Below the pieces are notes generated by a model. That model saw only the letters and a list, made by a program, of their open reading frames with translations, was not told where the DNA came from and ran no database searches. Positions 42,109 to 49,909 of a stretch of 64,000 nt of DNA are shown piece by piece. A program made the translations under genes and the position numbers. Positions within the stretch are counted from its first letter, which is position 1. Each line of letters starts with the position of its first letter. Source of the DNA: Herbidospora mongoliensis (lineage in GTDB: Bacteria > Actinomycetota > Actinomycetes > Streptosporangiales > Streptosporangiaceae); contig NZ_BBXD01000012.1 in assembly GCF_001570545.1 (NCBI RefSeq), positions 447,106 through 511,105 of the forward strand. The letters are read 5' to 3'.

Positions 42109-42948
42109 TTAGCTGTAGCTGTGCTCCTTGGCCGGGAAGGCGCCGGAGCTCACTTCGTCGGCGAAGGCGCGGACCGCGCGGTCCATTTCGCCGTGGAGGT
42201 CGAAGTATTTCTTCACGAACTTGGCCGGGTGTTCGGTCAGGCCCATCAGGTCCTGCCAGACCAGCACCTGGGCGTCGGTGCCCGGACCGGCGCCGATGCC
42301 GATCGTCGGGATCGACAGGGCGGCCGTGACCCGGTTGGCCAGGTCGGTGGGGACGCACTCGAGGACGAGTGAGAAGGCCCCGGCGTGTTCGAGGGCCTTC
42401 GCGTCGGCCATCAGCTCGTCGCCCGACTGGCCCCGGCCCTGGACGCGGTAGCCGCCGAACGCGTTGACCGACTGCGGGGTAAGGCCCAGGTGGCCCATGA
42501 CCGGGATTCCGGCCGATACGAGGGCTTCCACCTGCGGCAATACCCGGTTGCCGCCCTCCAGTTTGACCGCGTGGGCGCCGGCTTCCTTCATGAAGCGGGC
42601 CGCGGTCTCCATGGCCTGCTGCGGGCTGGCCTGGTAGGAGCCGAAGGGCAGGTCGGCGACGACCAGGGCGCGGGAGGAACCGCGCACCACTGCCGCCGTG
42701 AGGGGGATGAGGTCCTCGACCGTGACCGGCAGGGTCGAGTCGTAGCCGTAGACGACCATCGCGGCCGAGTCGCCGACGAGCATGACCGGTATGCCGGCCT
42801 CGTCGAAGACCCGTGCGGTCATCGCGTCGTAGGCGGTCACCATCGGCCACTTCTCGTGGCGGCCCTTGGCGGCCTGGACGTCGCGCACGGTCACCCGGCG
42901 GCCGGTGGCCCCGCCGTAGAGAGCGGCCGTGTTTGGTGCAGAGGACAT
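42109..42948 (-). CDS. panB: 3-methyl-2-oxobutanoate hydroxymethyltransferase
   Basis: A 279-residue enzyme of pantothenate/CoA synthesis that makes ketopantoate from 2-oxoisovalerate and methylene-THF. The TIM-barrel motifs are visible: PMVTAYDAMTARVFDEAGIP, VMLVGDSAAMVVYGYDSTLP (metal Asp), ADLPFGSYQASPQQAM (second metal Asp), AHAVKLEGG, GHLGLTPQSVNAFGGYRVQG, LVLECVPTDLANRVTAAL (catalytic Glu) and IPTIGIGAGPGTDAQVLVWQ. Length is slightly above the E. coli enzyme. ATG at 42948 has GGAGG 5 nt upstream. It is monocistronic here. Confidence 0.96.
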   Translation of the reverse strand: MSSAPNTAALYGGATGRRVTVRDVQAAKGRHEKWPMVTAYDAMTARVFDEAGIPVMLVGDSAAMVVYGYDSTLPVTVEDLIPLTAAVVRGSSRALVVADLPFGSYQASPQQAMETAARFMKEAGAHAVKLEGGNRVLPQVEALVSAGIPVMGHLGLTPQSVNAFGGYRVQGRGQSGDELMADAKALEHAGAFSLVLECVPTDLANRVTAALSIPTIGIGAGPGTDAQVLVWQDLMGLTEHPAKFVKKYFDLHGEMDRAVRAFADEVSSGAFPAKEHSYS

Positions 42949-43134
42949 GGCTACCTCCTGGTCTCGTGGCGCCCCTGTGGCGTCCCCGGACAGTCGCATC
43001 ATCGCATGTGACATCGGGATAGAACACCCCGGCCACTATCGGTAATCCGGGTCGGTTAGAACTCCGCTGCCCGAGAAACCGGGTGGGGAACTGTCGGCAG
43101 GTGTTGGCACAATACTGGGCGGAGGTCGTAAGTA

Positions 43135-44337
43135 ATGAATACCGCGTTTGAACCTTACCGACGTTTGCTCAGGCTCCCCGGTGTGACCCCTGTGGTGATC
43201 CTGGGCCTGTTGACTCGCATCCCGGCGACCGCGACCGGGCTGACGATCACGCTGCACGTCGTGCAGACACTGGGGTTGTCCTGGGCCCAGGCGGGCGTCG
43301 CGGGCACGGCCTCGACCGTCGGCATGGCCATCGGGTCGCCGCTGCTCGGGCGGATCGTCGACCGGCGGGGGACCAGGTCGGTCGTCGCGGTGACGTCGCT
43401 GGTGCAGCTGGTGTTCTGGGTGAGCGCCCCGATGTTGCCCTACGAGGTGCTGGTGGGCGCGGCCTTCGTGGCGGGGCTGCTGATGCTGCCCGTCTTCGGG
43501 CTGATCCGGCAGTGCATGGCGGCCATGGTGCCCAAAGACCAGCACCGCACCGGGTTCGCGCTCGACTCGATGTGCGTCGAGTTGTCCTACATGATCGGCC
43601 CGGCCGTCGGTGCCGCCGCGGTGAGCGCGGTGTCGAGCGCGGTGGCCATGCGGGCCGTCGGCATCGGGCTGGCGCTGGCCGGGCTGGCGCTCTTCGTGCT
43701 CAACCCGCCGACCCGCTCGGCCGAGGAACTGGCCGCCGGGCCCGGTGAGAAGGTGCCGATCCGGCGCTGGCTGAGCCCGCGCGTGCTGACGATCTTCGGG
43801 GTGACCTCCGCGCTGACCTTCGTGCTGACCGCGACCGACCTGGCCATCGTGGCGACCCTGGAGCACGCCGGCGACGCCGCCTGGATCGGGCTGGTCATCG
43901 GCGTCTGGTGCTTCGCCTCGCTCGTCGGCGGCTTCGTCTACGGCCTGCTGCCGCGCGGGTTCTCGCCGCTGGTGATGATCGGCGGGCTGTGCGCGCTGAC
44001 CATTCCGGTCGGGCTGGTCGGCGGGGGCTGGTGGTGGCTGATCCCGGCGCTCATCCCGGGTGGGCTGCTCTGCGCGCCGTCGTTGTCGACGACGGTCGAC
44101 TACGTCAACAAATCGGTCCCGGCCTCGGCGCGCGGGGAATCAATGGGGCTGCACGGGACGTTCCTCACCATCGGCGTCTCATCGGCCGGTCCTGTCGCCG
44201 GTCTGATCATCGACGGGTGGGGTCCGGGCTGGGCCTTCGCCGGGGCGGGCGCCATCGGGCTGCTGGCGGTGCTGATCGCGGTGCCGTTCTGGCGGATGCC
44301 GGTCCGGGTGAAGGAGCCCGTTAAAGTTCTCGCCTAG
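43135..44337 (+). CDS. MFS transporter, 12 helices
   Basis: A 400-residue major facilitator protein. The first half has VVILGLLTRIPATATGLTIT and the loop 2-3 signature GSPLLGRIVDRRGTRSVVAV. The second half begins near residue 205 after a basic loop (KVPIRRWLSPRVLTIFGVTS) and includes GFVYGLLPRGFSPLVMIGGL. The N-terminal FEPYRRLLRLPGVTPVVI matches the SetA/AraJ-like MFS set of actinobacteria. The substrate is unknown. It precedes the TetR-regulated exporter but is separated from it by the operator region. Confidence 0.88.
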   Translation: MNTAFEPYRRLLRLPGVTPVVILGLLTRIPATATGLTITLHVVQTLGLSWAQAGVAGTASTVGMAIGSPLLGRIVDRRGTRSVVAVTSLVQLVFWVSAPMLPYEVLVGAAFVAGLLMLPVFGLIRQCMAAMVPKDQHRTGFALDSMCVELSYMIGPAVGAAAVSAVSSAVAMRAVGIGLALAGLALFVLNPPTRSAEELAAGPGEKVPIRRWLSPRVLTIFGVTSALTFVLTATDLAIVATLEHAGDAAWIGLVIGVWCFASLVGGFVYGLLPRGFSPLVMIGGLCALTIPVGLVGGGWWWLIPALIPGGLLCAPSLSTTVDYVNKSVPASARGESMGLHGTFLTIGVSSAGPVAGLIIDGWGPGWAFAGAGAIGLLAVLIAVPFWRMPVRVKEPVKVLA

Positions 44338-44382
44338 TTTTCGAAACGCGACCGTTGCGTATCGTTATTCGACGGGTGTACC

Positions 44383-44412
44383 GTTTCGATACGAAACGCA
44401 ATCGTATCGAAA
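44383..44412. promoter_or_regulatory. TetR operator upstream of the DHA2 exporter
   Basis: TTTCGATACG (44384-44393) and CGTATCGAAA (44403-44412) form a perfect 10-bp inverted repeat with a 9-nt centre. Nested in it is GTTTCGATACGAAAC (44383-44397), itself a 6-3-6 palindrome. The site lies 19 nt before the exporter start, so binding would block transcription or its start site. The downstream TetR gene is the obvious ligand-responsive repressor. Confidence 0.8.
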
Positions 44413-44430
44413 GTTTTCGGGGGCAATTCC

Positions 44431-45987
44431 GTGGATCAACACACGGGACACCCACGCCGCTGGCAGATCCTCGGCGTAATGGTGTTCTCGCTGCTCGCGG
44501 TGGTGCTCGACCAGACCATCCTGAACGTGGCGATCAAGACGATCGCCGACCCCGTTCACGGTCTGGGCGCCACCCAGAGCGAGCTCGAATGGGCCATGAA
44601 CTCCTACACCCTGGCGTTCGCCGGCCTGCTGTTCACCTTCGGCGTGCTGGGCGACCGGCTCGGCCGCAAGCGCATGCTGATGGCGGGCATGGCGCTCTTC
44701 CTGATCGCCTCGGTGGTCAGCGCCTACGCACAGGACCCCAACCAGCTGATCGCCGCTCGTGCCCTCATGGGCGTCGGGGGCGCGGCCATCATGCCGGCCA
44801 CCCTGGCGATCATCTCCAACGTCTTCCCCTACAACGAGCGGGCCAAGGCCATCGGCATCTGGGCGGCCGGGGTCGGCATCGCCGTCGCCATCGGCCCGAT
44901 CACCGGCGGCATCCTGCTCGAGCACTTCTGGTGGGGTTCGGTCTTCCTGGTCAACGTGCCGATCGTGCTGATCGGGCTGGTCCTCAACGGCATCCTCACG
45001 CCCGACTCCAAGGACCCGCAGAAGGCCAGGCTCGACCCGATCGGCGTGCTGCTGTCGATCCTCGGCCTCGTCTCGCTCGTCTACGGCATCGTCCGGATCA
45101 GCGACCTCGGCACCGTCGCCGACGTGACCGTCATCGTGCCGGTCGCGCTGGGCGTGGCGATCCTCGCGGGGTTCGTCTGGTTCGAGGCCCGCTCCGACCA
45201 TCCCGCGTTCGACGTGCGCCACTTCCGCAACCCGGCGTTCTCCACCGCCATCGCCACGGTCGGGCTGGTGTTCTTCTCGGCCATCGGCGTCATGTTCTTC
45301 ATGGCCTTCTACTGGCAGATCGTGCGCGGCTACTCCCCGCTCCAGTCGGGCGCGCTGGTGCTGCCGTTCGCGGCGGCACAGCTGCTGTTCTCCCCGCGCA
45401 GCGCCGCCCTGGTCGACAAGTACGGCGCCCGCGCCGTCGGCACGGTCGCGATGGCCGTGATCACGGTGGTCCTGGCCGCCTACATCTTCGTCCAGGTCGA
45501 CACCCCGATCTGGATCCTGCTGGTGCTCGGGTTCGTCCAGGGCGCCGCGATGGCCAACATCATGCCGCCCGCGACCACGGCGGTCATGAACGCGCTGCCT
45601 CGTGAGAAGGCCGGCGTCGGCTCCTCGATGAGCAACGTGTTCCGCCAGGTCGGCTCCTGCCTCGGCATCGCCGTGCTGGGCGCGATCCTGTCGGCCAGCT
45701 TCCGCAGCGACATGGAGGGCCCCGCCTCCGCGCTGCCCGGCGAGGTCGGCCACGCCGTCCGTGAGTCGATCGCCGGCGCCGCCGGGGTCGCCGAGGCCCT
45801 CGGGCCGCAGGGCGCCACGCTGCTGCGCACCGCCAACGAGGCGTTCGTCACGGGCGTCCACTGGGCGTCCGGAGCCGCCGCCCTGGCGACCCTGATCGGG
45901 GTCGTCGTGGTGGCGCGGTGGATGCCGGGCAAGTCGGCCCCCACCGTCGTCCCCGACCTGGTCAAAGCCGAATCGGCAGTGGGGTGA
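44431..45987 (+). CDS. MFS exporter, DHA2/EmrB-QacA type (14 helices)
   Basis: A 518-residue drug:H+ antiporter of the DHA2 family. The N-terminal motif D1 LLAVVLDQTILNVAIKTIAD is followed by ELEWAMNSYTLAFAGLLFTF, motif A GVLGDRLGRKRMLMAGMALF and motif B/C regions (AARALMGVGGAAIMPATLAI, GIGVAIGPITGG-type). The region count of hydrophobic segments fits 14 helices, with a large loop near residue 470. GTG start with GGGGG 7 nt upstream. The TetR gene follows after 3 bp, so repressor and pump form one autoregulated operon. The substrate is unknown. Confidence 0.92.
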   Translation: MDQHTGHPRRWQILGVMVFSLLAVVLDQTILNVAIKTIADPVHGLGATQSELEWAMNSYTLAFAGLLFTFGVLGDRLGRKRMLMAGMALFLIASVVSAYAQDPNQLIAARALMGVGGAAIMPATLAIISNVFPYNERAKAIGIWAAGVGIAVAIGPITGGILLEHFWWGSVFLVNVPIVLIGLVLNGILTPDSKDPQKARLDPIGVLLSILGLVSLVYGIVRISDLGTVADVTVIVPVALGVAILAGFVWFEARSDHPAFDVRHFRNPAFSTAIATVGLVFFSAIGVMFFMAFYWQIVRGYSPLQSGALVLPFAAAQLLFSPRSAALVDKYGARAVGTVAMAVITVVLAAYIFVQVDTPIWILLVLGFVQGAAMANIMPPATTAVMNALPREKAGVGSSMSNVFRQVGSCLGIAVLGAILSASFRSDMEGPASALPGEVGHAVRESIAGAAGVAEALGPQGATLLRTANEAFVTGVHWASGAAALATLIGVVVVARWMPGKSAPTVVPDLVKAESAVG

Positions 45988-45990
45988 CCC

Positions 45991-46587
45991 TTGAGCATGG
46001 AGTCCGCGGTGCGGGGGCGTCCCCGTAGCGAGCGTGCCGAGAAGGCGATCGTCGACGCCACGCTCGACATGATCGGCGAGGGCGTCACGGTGTCGGAGCT
46101 GTCGATCGAGGCGGTCGCGACCCGCGCCGGGGTCGGCAAGACCACGATCTACCGGCGCTGGTCGAACAAGGAAGACCTGGTCGTCGACTCCCTCGCCACG
46201 CTCCGGCTGCCGATGCCGGAGCCCGGCGGCACCGACGTGCGGGCCGACCTGATCATGTTCCTCGAAGTGATGCGGTCGGAGTCGGGCGAACTGCGCAACC
46301 GGTGTGTCACCAACATCGCGATGAACGAGGCCGATCGGTTCCCCGACCTCTACCGCCGGTTCCGTGAGCTCGTCATCGAGCCCCGCCGCGAGGCCTTCCG
46401 CCAGGTCCTGCGGCGCGGCGTCGCCGCCGGTGAGCTGCGCGCCGACCTCGACGTCGAGGTGGCCATGCTGATGCTGACCGGCGCGATGATCTCGCAGACC
46501 AAGATGTCAGGCCCGGCCCACCGTGTGCCCGAAGACCTGCCCACCCGCCTGGTCGACGAGGCACTGCGCGGATTCCGCCAGCGGTGA
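45991..46587 (+). CDS. TetR-family transcriptional regulator
   Basis: A 198-residue repressor. The HTH (~20-65) reads KAIVDATLDMIGEGVTVSEL, SIEAVATRAGVGKTTIYRRW, SNKEDLVVDSLATL. The ligand domain belongs to the TetR_C_11/C16-like group (RNRCVTNIAMNEADRFPDLY, RRFRELVIEPRREAFRQVLR). TTG at 45991 has GGGG 6 nt upstream; an ATG two codons later is possible. It is downstream of the DHA2 exporter and very probably binds the palindrome at 44383-44412. Confidence 0.93.
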   Translation: MSMESAVRGRPRSERAEKAIVDATLDMIGEGVTVSELSIEAVATRAGVGKTTIYRRWSNKEDLVVDSLATLRLPMPEPGGTDVRADLIMFLEVMRSESGELRNRCVTNIAMNEADRFPDLYRRFRELVIEPRREAFRQVLRRGVAAGELRADLDVEVAMLMLTGAMISQTKMSGPAHRVPEDLPTRLVDEALRGFRQR

Positions 46588-46593
46588 CCCCGG

Positions 46594-46622
46594 GGCGGGC
46601 CCGGCCGTGTGCCGGGCCCGCC
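46594..46622. terminator. Strong convergent hairpin after TetR
   Basis: GGCGGGCCCGGC and GCCGGGCCCGCC form a perfect 12-bp stem with a 5-nt loop, 6 nt after the TetR stop and 11 nt from the end of the opposing gene. It is likely bidirectional. Confidence 0.8.
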
Positions 46623-46633
46623 TTCCGCGTCAC

Positions 46634-48019
46634 TCAGGAGGTCACCCGGAAGGTGGCGTCCTGGCGGTCGACGGCGCTCGACGACGCGTTGACCGGGTCG
46701 ATGCGCAGCAGGTAGGCGTAGTGGCGCAGGTGGCGGTCCGGGAAGTTGTACGACCGGAACGACGACCAGTTGCCGTCGGCGAGCCCGGCCACACGGTAGA
46801 AGGTGGCGTCGGCGCGGAACGTCGCCGTCCCGTCGTTCGGGTCGAGGCGCATCACGTAGTCCCAGTGCCGCAGGAAGTTGCCCGGCCGGTTCACCGACTC
46901 GAACGACACCCCCGCCGAGTCGGCCAGACCGGGCACCATGCGCCACAGCTGGTCCTGGTGCGGGTCGAACGGATAGGGGTCGATGCGGCCGGCCAGGTTG
47001 GCGTGGCGGACGAAGTAGTCGGGGAAGTTGTACGACTTCAGCCGCACCCACGAGGGCAGCCCCCACCGGGAGACCAGCGCGTTGTACTCGGCGTCGCTGA
47101 TCCCCGCGATCGAGCCGTGCTTGGAGTTCAGCGGCGGGGTGTAGTCACGCTGGTTCGCCGCGCTCCACGCGTTCGCGCCGATGTTCGACGACGTCCACAG
47201 GTAGTAGTCGTTGTTGACCGGGCTGAAGGAGTCGCCCCACAGCCGCCAGCCGCCCTCGTTGGTCTTCAGCAGCAGCGGCGCCTCGATGGCGTTGGCCTGG
47301 CGCAGGCCGCTCGTGTAGGTGGTGAAGGTGTTCGGCTGGCCGGTGGAGGAGCGCGCGCCGTACAGGAGCCCGTCGTTCAGGTTCTTGTAGTAGAGGTACG
47401 TCGTGGCGCCGTCGACCACGATGTCGCCGTCGAGCACGTTGAAGCTCGGGCTGAAGAAGGTCTGCTGCGCGCTGACCGATTGGAAGTCGGCGGTGTAGTT
47501 GACCGCGAAGACGTCCCGGCCTCCGGTGTTGTACGAGTAGACGATGCCGTACTGCCCCCGCGAGTTGTCGCGGAAGACGGTCGGGGCCCAGGTGTGGCTG
47601 CCGGTGGTGTGCATGCGCAGGCGGCGGTAGCCGGTGAAGTTGGTCAGGTTGACCGAGTCCCAGACGTGCAGGTATTGGCTGACTGAACCGAAGTTGGTGC
47701 CCTTGAGGTCGGTGGCGATCACGACGAAGGTGCCGTCGGTCTTGCGGAAGACCTGGGGGTCGCGCAGGCCGAGCTGGCCCGCGGTGGGGGTGACGACGGG
47801 GTTGTTCTGGTTGAGGGGCGACCAGTTCAGGCCGTCCCGGCTGACCGCCAGGTGCAGGCCGTAGTCCGAGGCCGACTGGTTGGGGGTCTCGGTGAAGTAG
47901 GCGAAGACGTAGGCGGTGTTGGCCGCCCATGCGGGGCGGGAGAATCCCGCCACACCTGCGGTCGTCAGTGCGGCCGTCGTGAGGGTGGCCTTGCCGAACT
48001 GCCTGCGGCTGAGGGTCAC
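46634..48019 (-). CDS. Tat-secreted GH43-like beta-propeller with C-terminal AbfB (CBM42) domain
   Basis: A 461-residue exported protein. The Tat signal is SRRQFGKATLTTAALTTAGV with an AWA-A cleavage site (~33). A five-bladed-propeller part (~35-310) shows glycosidase-43-like repeats: LAVSRDGLNWSPLN, LRDPQVFRKTDGTFVVIATD (Asp), HTWAPTVFRDNSRGQYGIVY and AIEAPLLLKTNEGGWRLW (Glu). The AbfB domain (~320-460) has three trefoil repeats: SYNFPDYFVRHANLAGRIDP, NRPGNFLRHWDYVMRLDP and SYNFPDRHLRHYAYLLRIDP. It probably binds and acts on arabinofuranose side chains. GTG start. A LacI-type operator lies ~350 bp upstream. Confidence 0.87.
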   Translation of the reverse strand: MTLSRRQFGKATLTTAALTTAGVAGFSRPAWAANTAYVFAYFTETPNQSASDYGLHLAVSRDGLNWSPLNQNNPVVTPTAGQLGLRDPQVFRKTDGTFVVIATDLKGTNFGSVSQYLHVWDSVNLTNFTGYRRLRMHTTGSHTWAPTVFRDNSRGQYGIVYSYNTGGRDVFAVNYTADFQSVSAQQTFFSPSFNVLDGDIVVDGATTYLYYKNLNDGLLYGARSSTGQPNTFTTYTSGLRQANAIEAPLLLKTNEGGWRLWGDSFSPVNNDYYLWTSSNIGANAWSAANQRDYTPPLNSKHGSIAGISDAEYNALVSRWGLPSWVRLKSYNFPDYFVRHANLAGRIDPYPFDPHQDQLWRMVPGLADSAGVSFESVNRPGNFLRHWDYVMRLDPNDGTATFRADATFYRVAGLADGNWSSFRSYNFPDRHLRHYAYLLRIDPVNASSSAVDRQDATFRVTS

Positions 48020-48918
48020 GGGGAGCGTCCTTTCCGCCGGCCGTCACCGGATGGGGAAAGCCGGGCGCCTTGAGGGGTTCAGGGCAGAGAACACGTGCTC
48101 CCATGAGGCGTGAAAGCGGCCTGCGCGGCGGGCGGATCCCCGTGCCGTGATCGCGGTTCCCGGAGACGGTCGATGGCGTGACCAGGACGGGCACTGTGCC
48201 GAGGAGCGACGGTCAGGATCGCGGCCGGGAGCGGGCCGGTTTCCTGGGAGGAGCCGGAATCAGTGGATGGGGGGCCTGGGTCGGCCCGTGCGCGGCCGTC
48301 GTCGGTGAGCGGTGGAAGATCTGGTCGGAGGGGTCATCCATCGCCCTACAGCCAGGTCGAGCCGAGGTGTTATCGCTAACATTTCATGGCGGAACTCCTT
48401 CGGGGGCGTAATCGACGACTACATCCGACGCCTCATCCGCCGTCAACAAGCCGACGATTCGATCTGGCGGCTGGGGGAACTTCTAGCTGGACATTCGCCG
48501 GGTGAGGGCGGTGATCCGTGGCCCGCGCACCCTGAAAATTTCACGGAAACCACCAGCGGTGAGCCTGCCCTCGAACGCCCGGTGGGCGGCCTGCTCAGCT
48601 CGCGTGCCGCCCGCAGGGCCGGGCCGGGTTGGTCGTGGCTGGTCATCTCGGCGGGCGTCCTTCTCGCGGGCGTTGGGCACGGCCGGGCATGGTCGCCGCC
48701 GGGCACATCAGGCGGGAGCCCTCGCGGGTCGACGGGTCAGCCTTCGACGGCGGGCGGCACGCGCGATGCCGTGACGGGTTCGAGGAGTCGCCTCACGCGG
48801 TCCCTGCTTCGGCGCGTTCTTCGCCGAGGCCGGCGCCTACGCCGAAGGTCCGACGTTTCTGATGAGAGGGAACGTCGTCGGCGACACCGCCGCCTGAGCC
48901 GAGCGATACGGCCTGGGA
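48020..48918. other. Long upstream region of the arabinofuranosidase-like gene
   Basis: About 900 bp without a convincing gene. Open frames exist on both strands, but their products are Arg/Gly/Pro-rich with no family motif. The region holds the operator at 48368-48381 and presumably the leftward promoter. The part from ~48500 to 48918 shows nothing I can name. Confidence 0.5.
48368..48381. promoter_or_regulatory. LacI-type operator, TGTTATCGCTAACA
   Basis: TGTTA and TAACA flank a TCGC centre. This is one base from the TGTTAGCGCTAACA palindrome that LacI-family regulators of xylan/arabinan genes use in actinomycetes. It lies upstream of the Tat-secreted AbfB protein gene. No LacI gene is in the window. 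Confidence 0.6.
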
Positions 48919-49842
48919 TCAGGGGCGGGGGCCGGCGCCCAGGACGTCGCCGAGGTCGTCGACCGGTAGGCCCCTGCCCGTTTTCGCCTTCGGGGCGGTG
49001 ACGGTCATCGGCTTCTCCCAGTCGCGGAACTGGGTGGCGTAGTAGGCCCGGAAGATCCGGTCGTGGCCGAAGCCCTTCACCTCGGGATGCGGGTGGGCGT
49101 AGAAGCGCCAGCCGACCCGGTAGGGCCAGCCCCGGTCGTCGTACATGTACGTCCACGTCACCACGGACGAACCGACCGCCGCCGTGCCCGCGGCCTCGCG
49201 GAGGCTCGGGGAGACGCGGGCGAGTTCGGCGAACGTGATGTCGCCCGACAGGGAGTAGATCCGGTGCTTCCGGCCGGTGGTGCGATCCTTCGTCCAGGAG
49301 GAGACGCTCTTGCGGTGCTTGCCGGACAGCAGCTTGCGCAGGGTGGCCGGTTCCAGCACGTTCACGAACTGGTCGCCGATCAGGGCCGCCGCACCGCTCG
49401 CCCGGCCGGTCCGCAGCCACGCCTTCGTCTTCGGCGCCAGCTGGTAGTGCCAGCCGCCCACGCTGACCGTGCGCATCGGTCCTTCGGCGCGCAGCACCCC
49501 GGCGAAGTAGGCGTCCTCGGGCGCCGCCTCCTCCATCATGAACCGGGTGCCGATCTTCATCTTCTTGGTCTCTTCCGAGGCGGCGACGCCGCTCCCGCCC
49601 AGCTTGACCCTGCCGGTGCCGCTCAGGTTCATGGCGGCCCGGTGGGTGATCCACTGGCCCGTGTCCAGCCGCGTCGTCCGCGCCAGCGTCGTGGCGACGT
49701 TGCCGTAGAACTCGGTCGTCGCCCCGGCGCCCCGGGCGAGCAGGGCCCTGAGTGCGGCCATCGGGTCGGGCTCCGCCGTCTGCGCGTGGGCGGCGGCGGG
49801 AGTGGCGGCCACGATGGCCAGGGCGACGATGAGGGGGCGCAT
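48919..49842 (-). CDS. Secreted protein of unknown function, lipoprotein-fold-like
   Basis: A 307-residue protein with a Sec signal peptide (RPLIVALAIVAATPAAAHAQ, cut near residue 21) and no lipobox Cys. The mature part is beta-rich with KKMKIGTRFMMEEAAPEDAY, MRTVSVGGWHYQLAPKTKAW, GDQFVNVLEPATLRKLLSG and the C-terminal VTWTYMYDDRGWPYRVGWRF. This order (half-barrel strands, helix, strands) recalls LolA/LppX-type lipid-binding proteins, but I cannot assign a family. ATG at 49842 begins the signal peptide. It is downstream of nadE on the same strand, 67 bp away. Confidence 0.65.
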   Translation of the reverse strand: MRPLIVALAIVAATPAAAHAQTAEPDPMAALRALLARGAGATTEFYGNVATTLARTTRLDTGQWITHRAAMNLSGTGRVKLGGSGVAASEETKKMKIGTRFMMEEAAPEDAYFAGVLRAEGPMRTVSVGGWHYQLAPKTKAWLRTGRASGAAALIGDQFVNVLEPATLRKLLSGKHRKSVSSWTKDRTTGRKHRIYSLSGDITFAELARVSPSLREAAGTAAVGSSVVTWTYMYDDRGWPYRVGWRFYAHPHPEVKGFGHDRIFRAYYATQFRDWEKPMTVTAPKAKTGRGLPVDDLGDVLGAGPRP

Positions 49843-49909
49843 GCCGTCCAATCGGGGTCGAATCTGGTTCGATCTTGGATTGGGCGAATCTAGCGTGTTC
49901 GAGCACCGA

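Noticed and set aside
48312..49001. Possible rightward gene upstream of the AbfB protein
   Set aside because: Runs into the 3' end of a secreted-protein gene on the other strand and becomes Arg-only; no motif.
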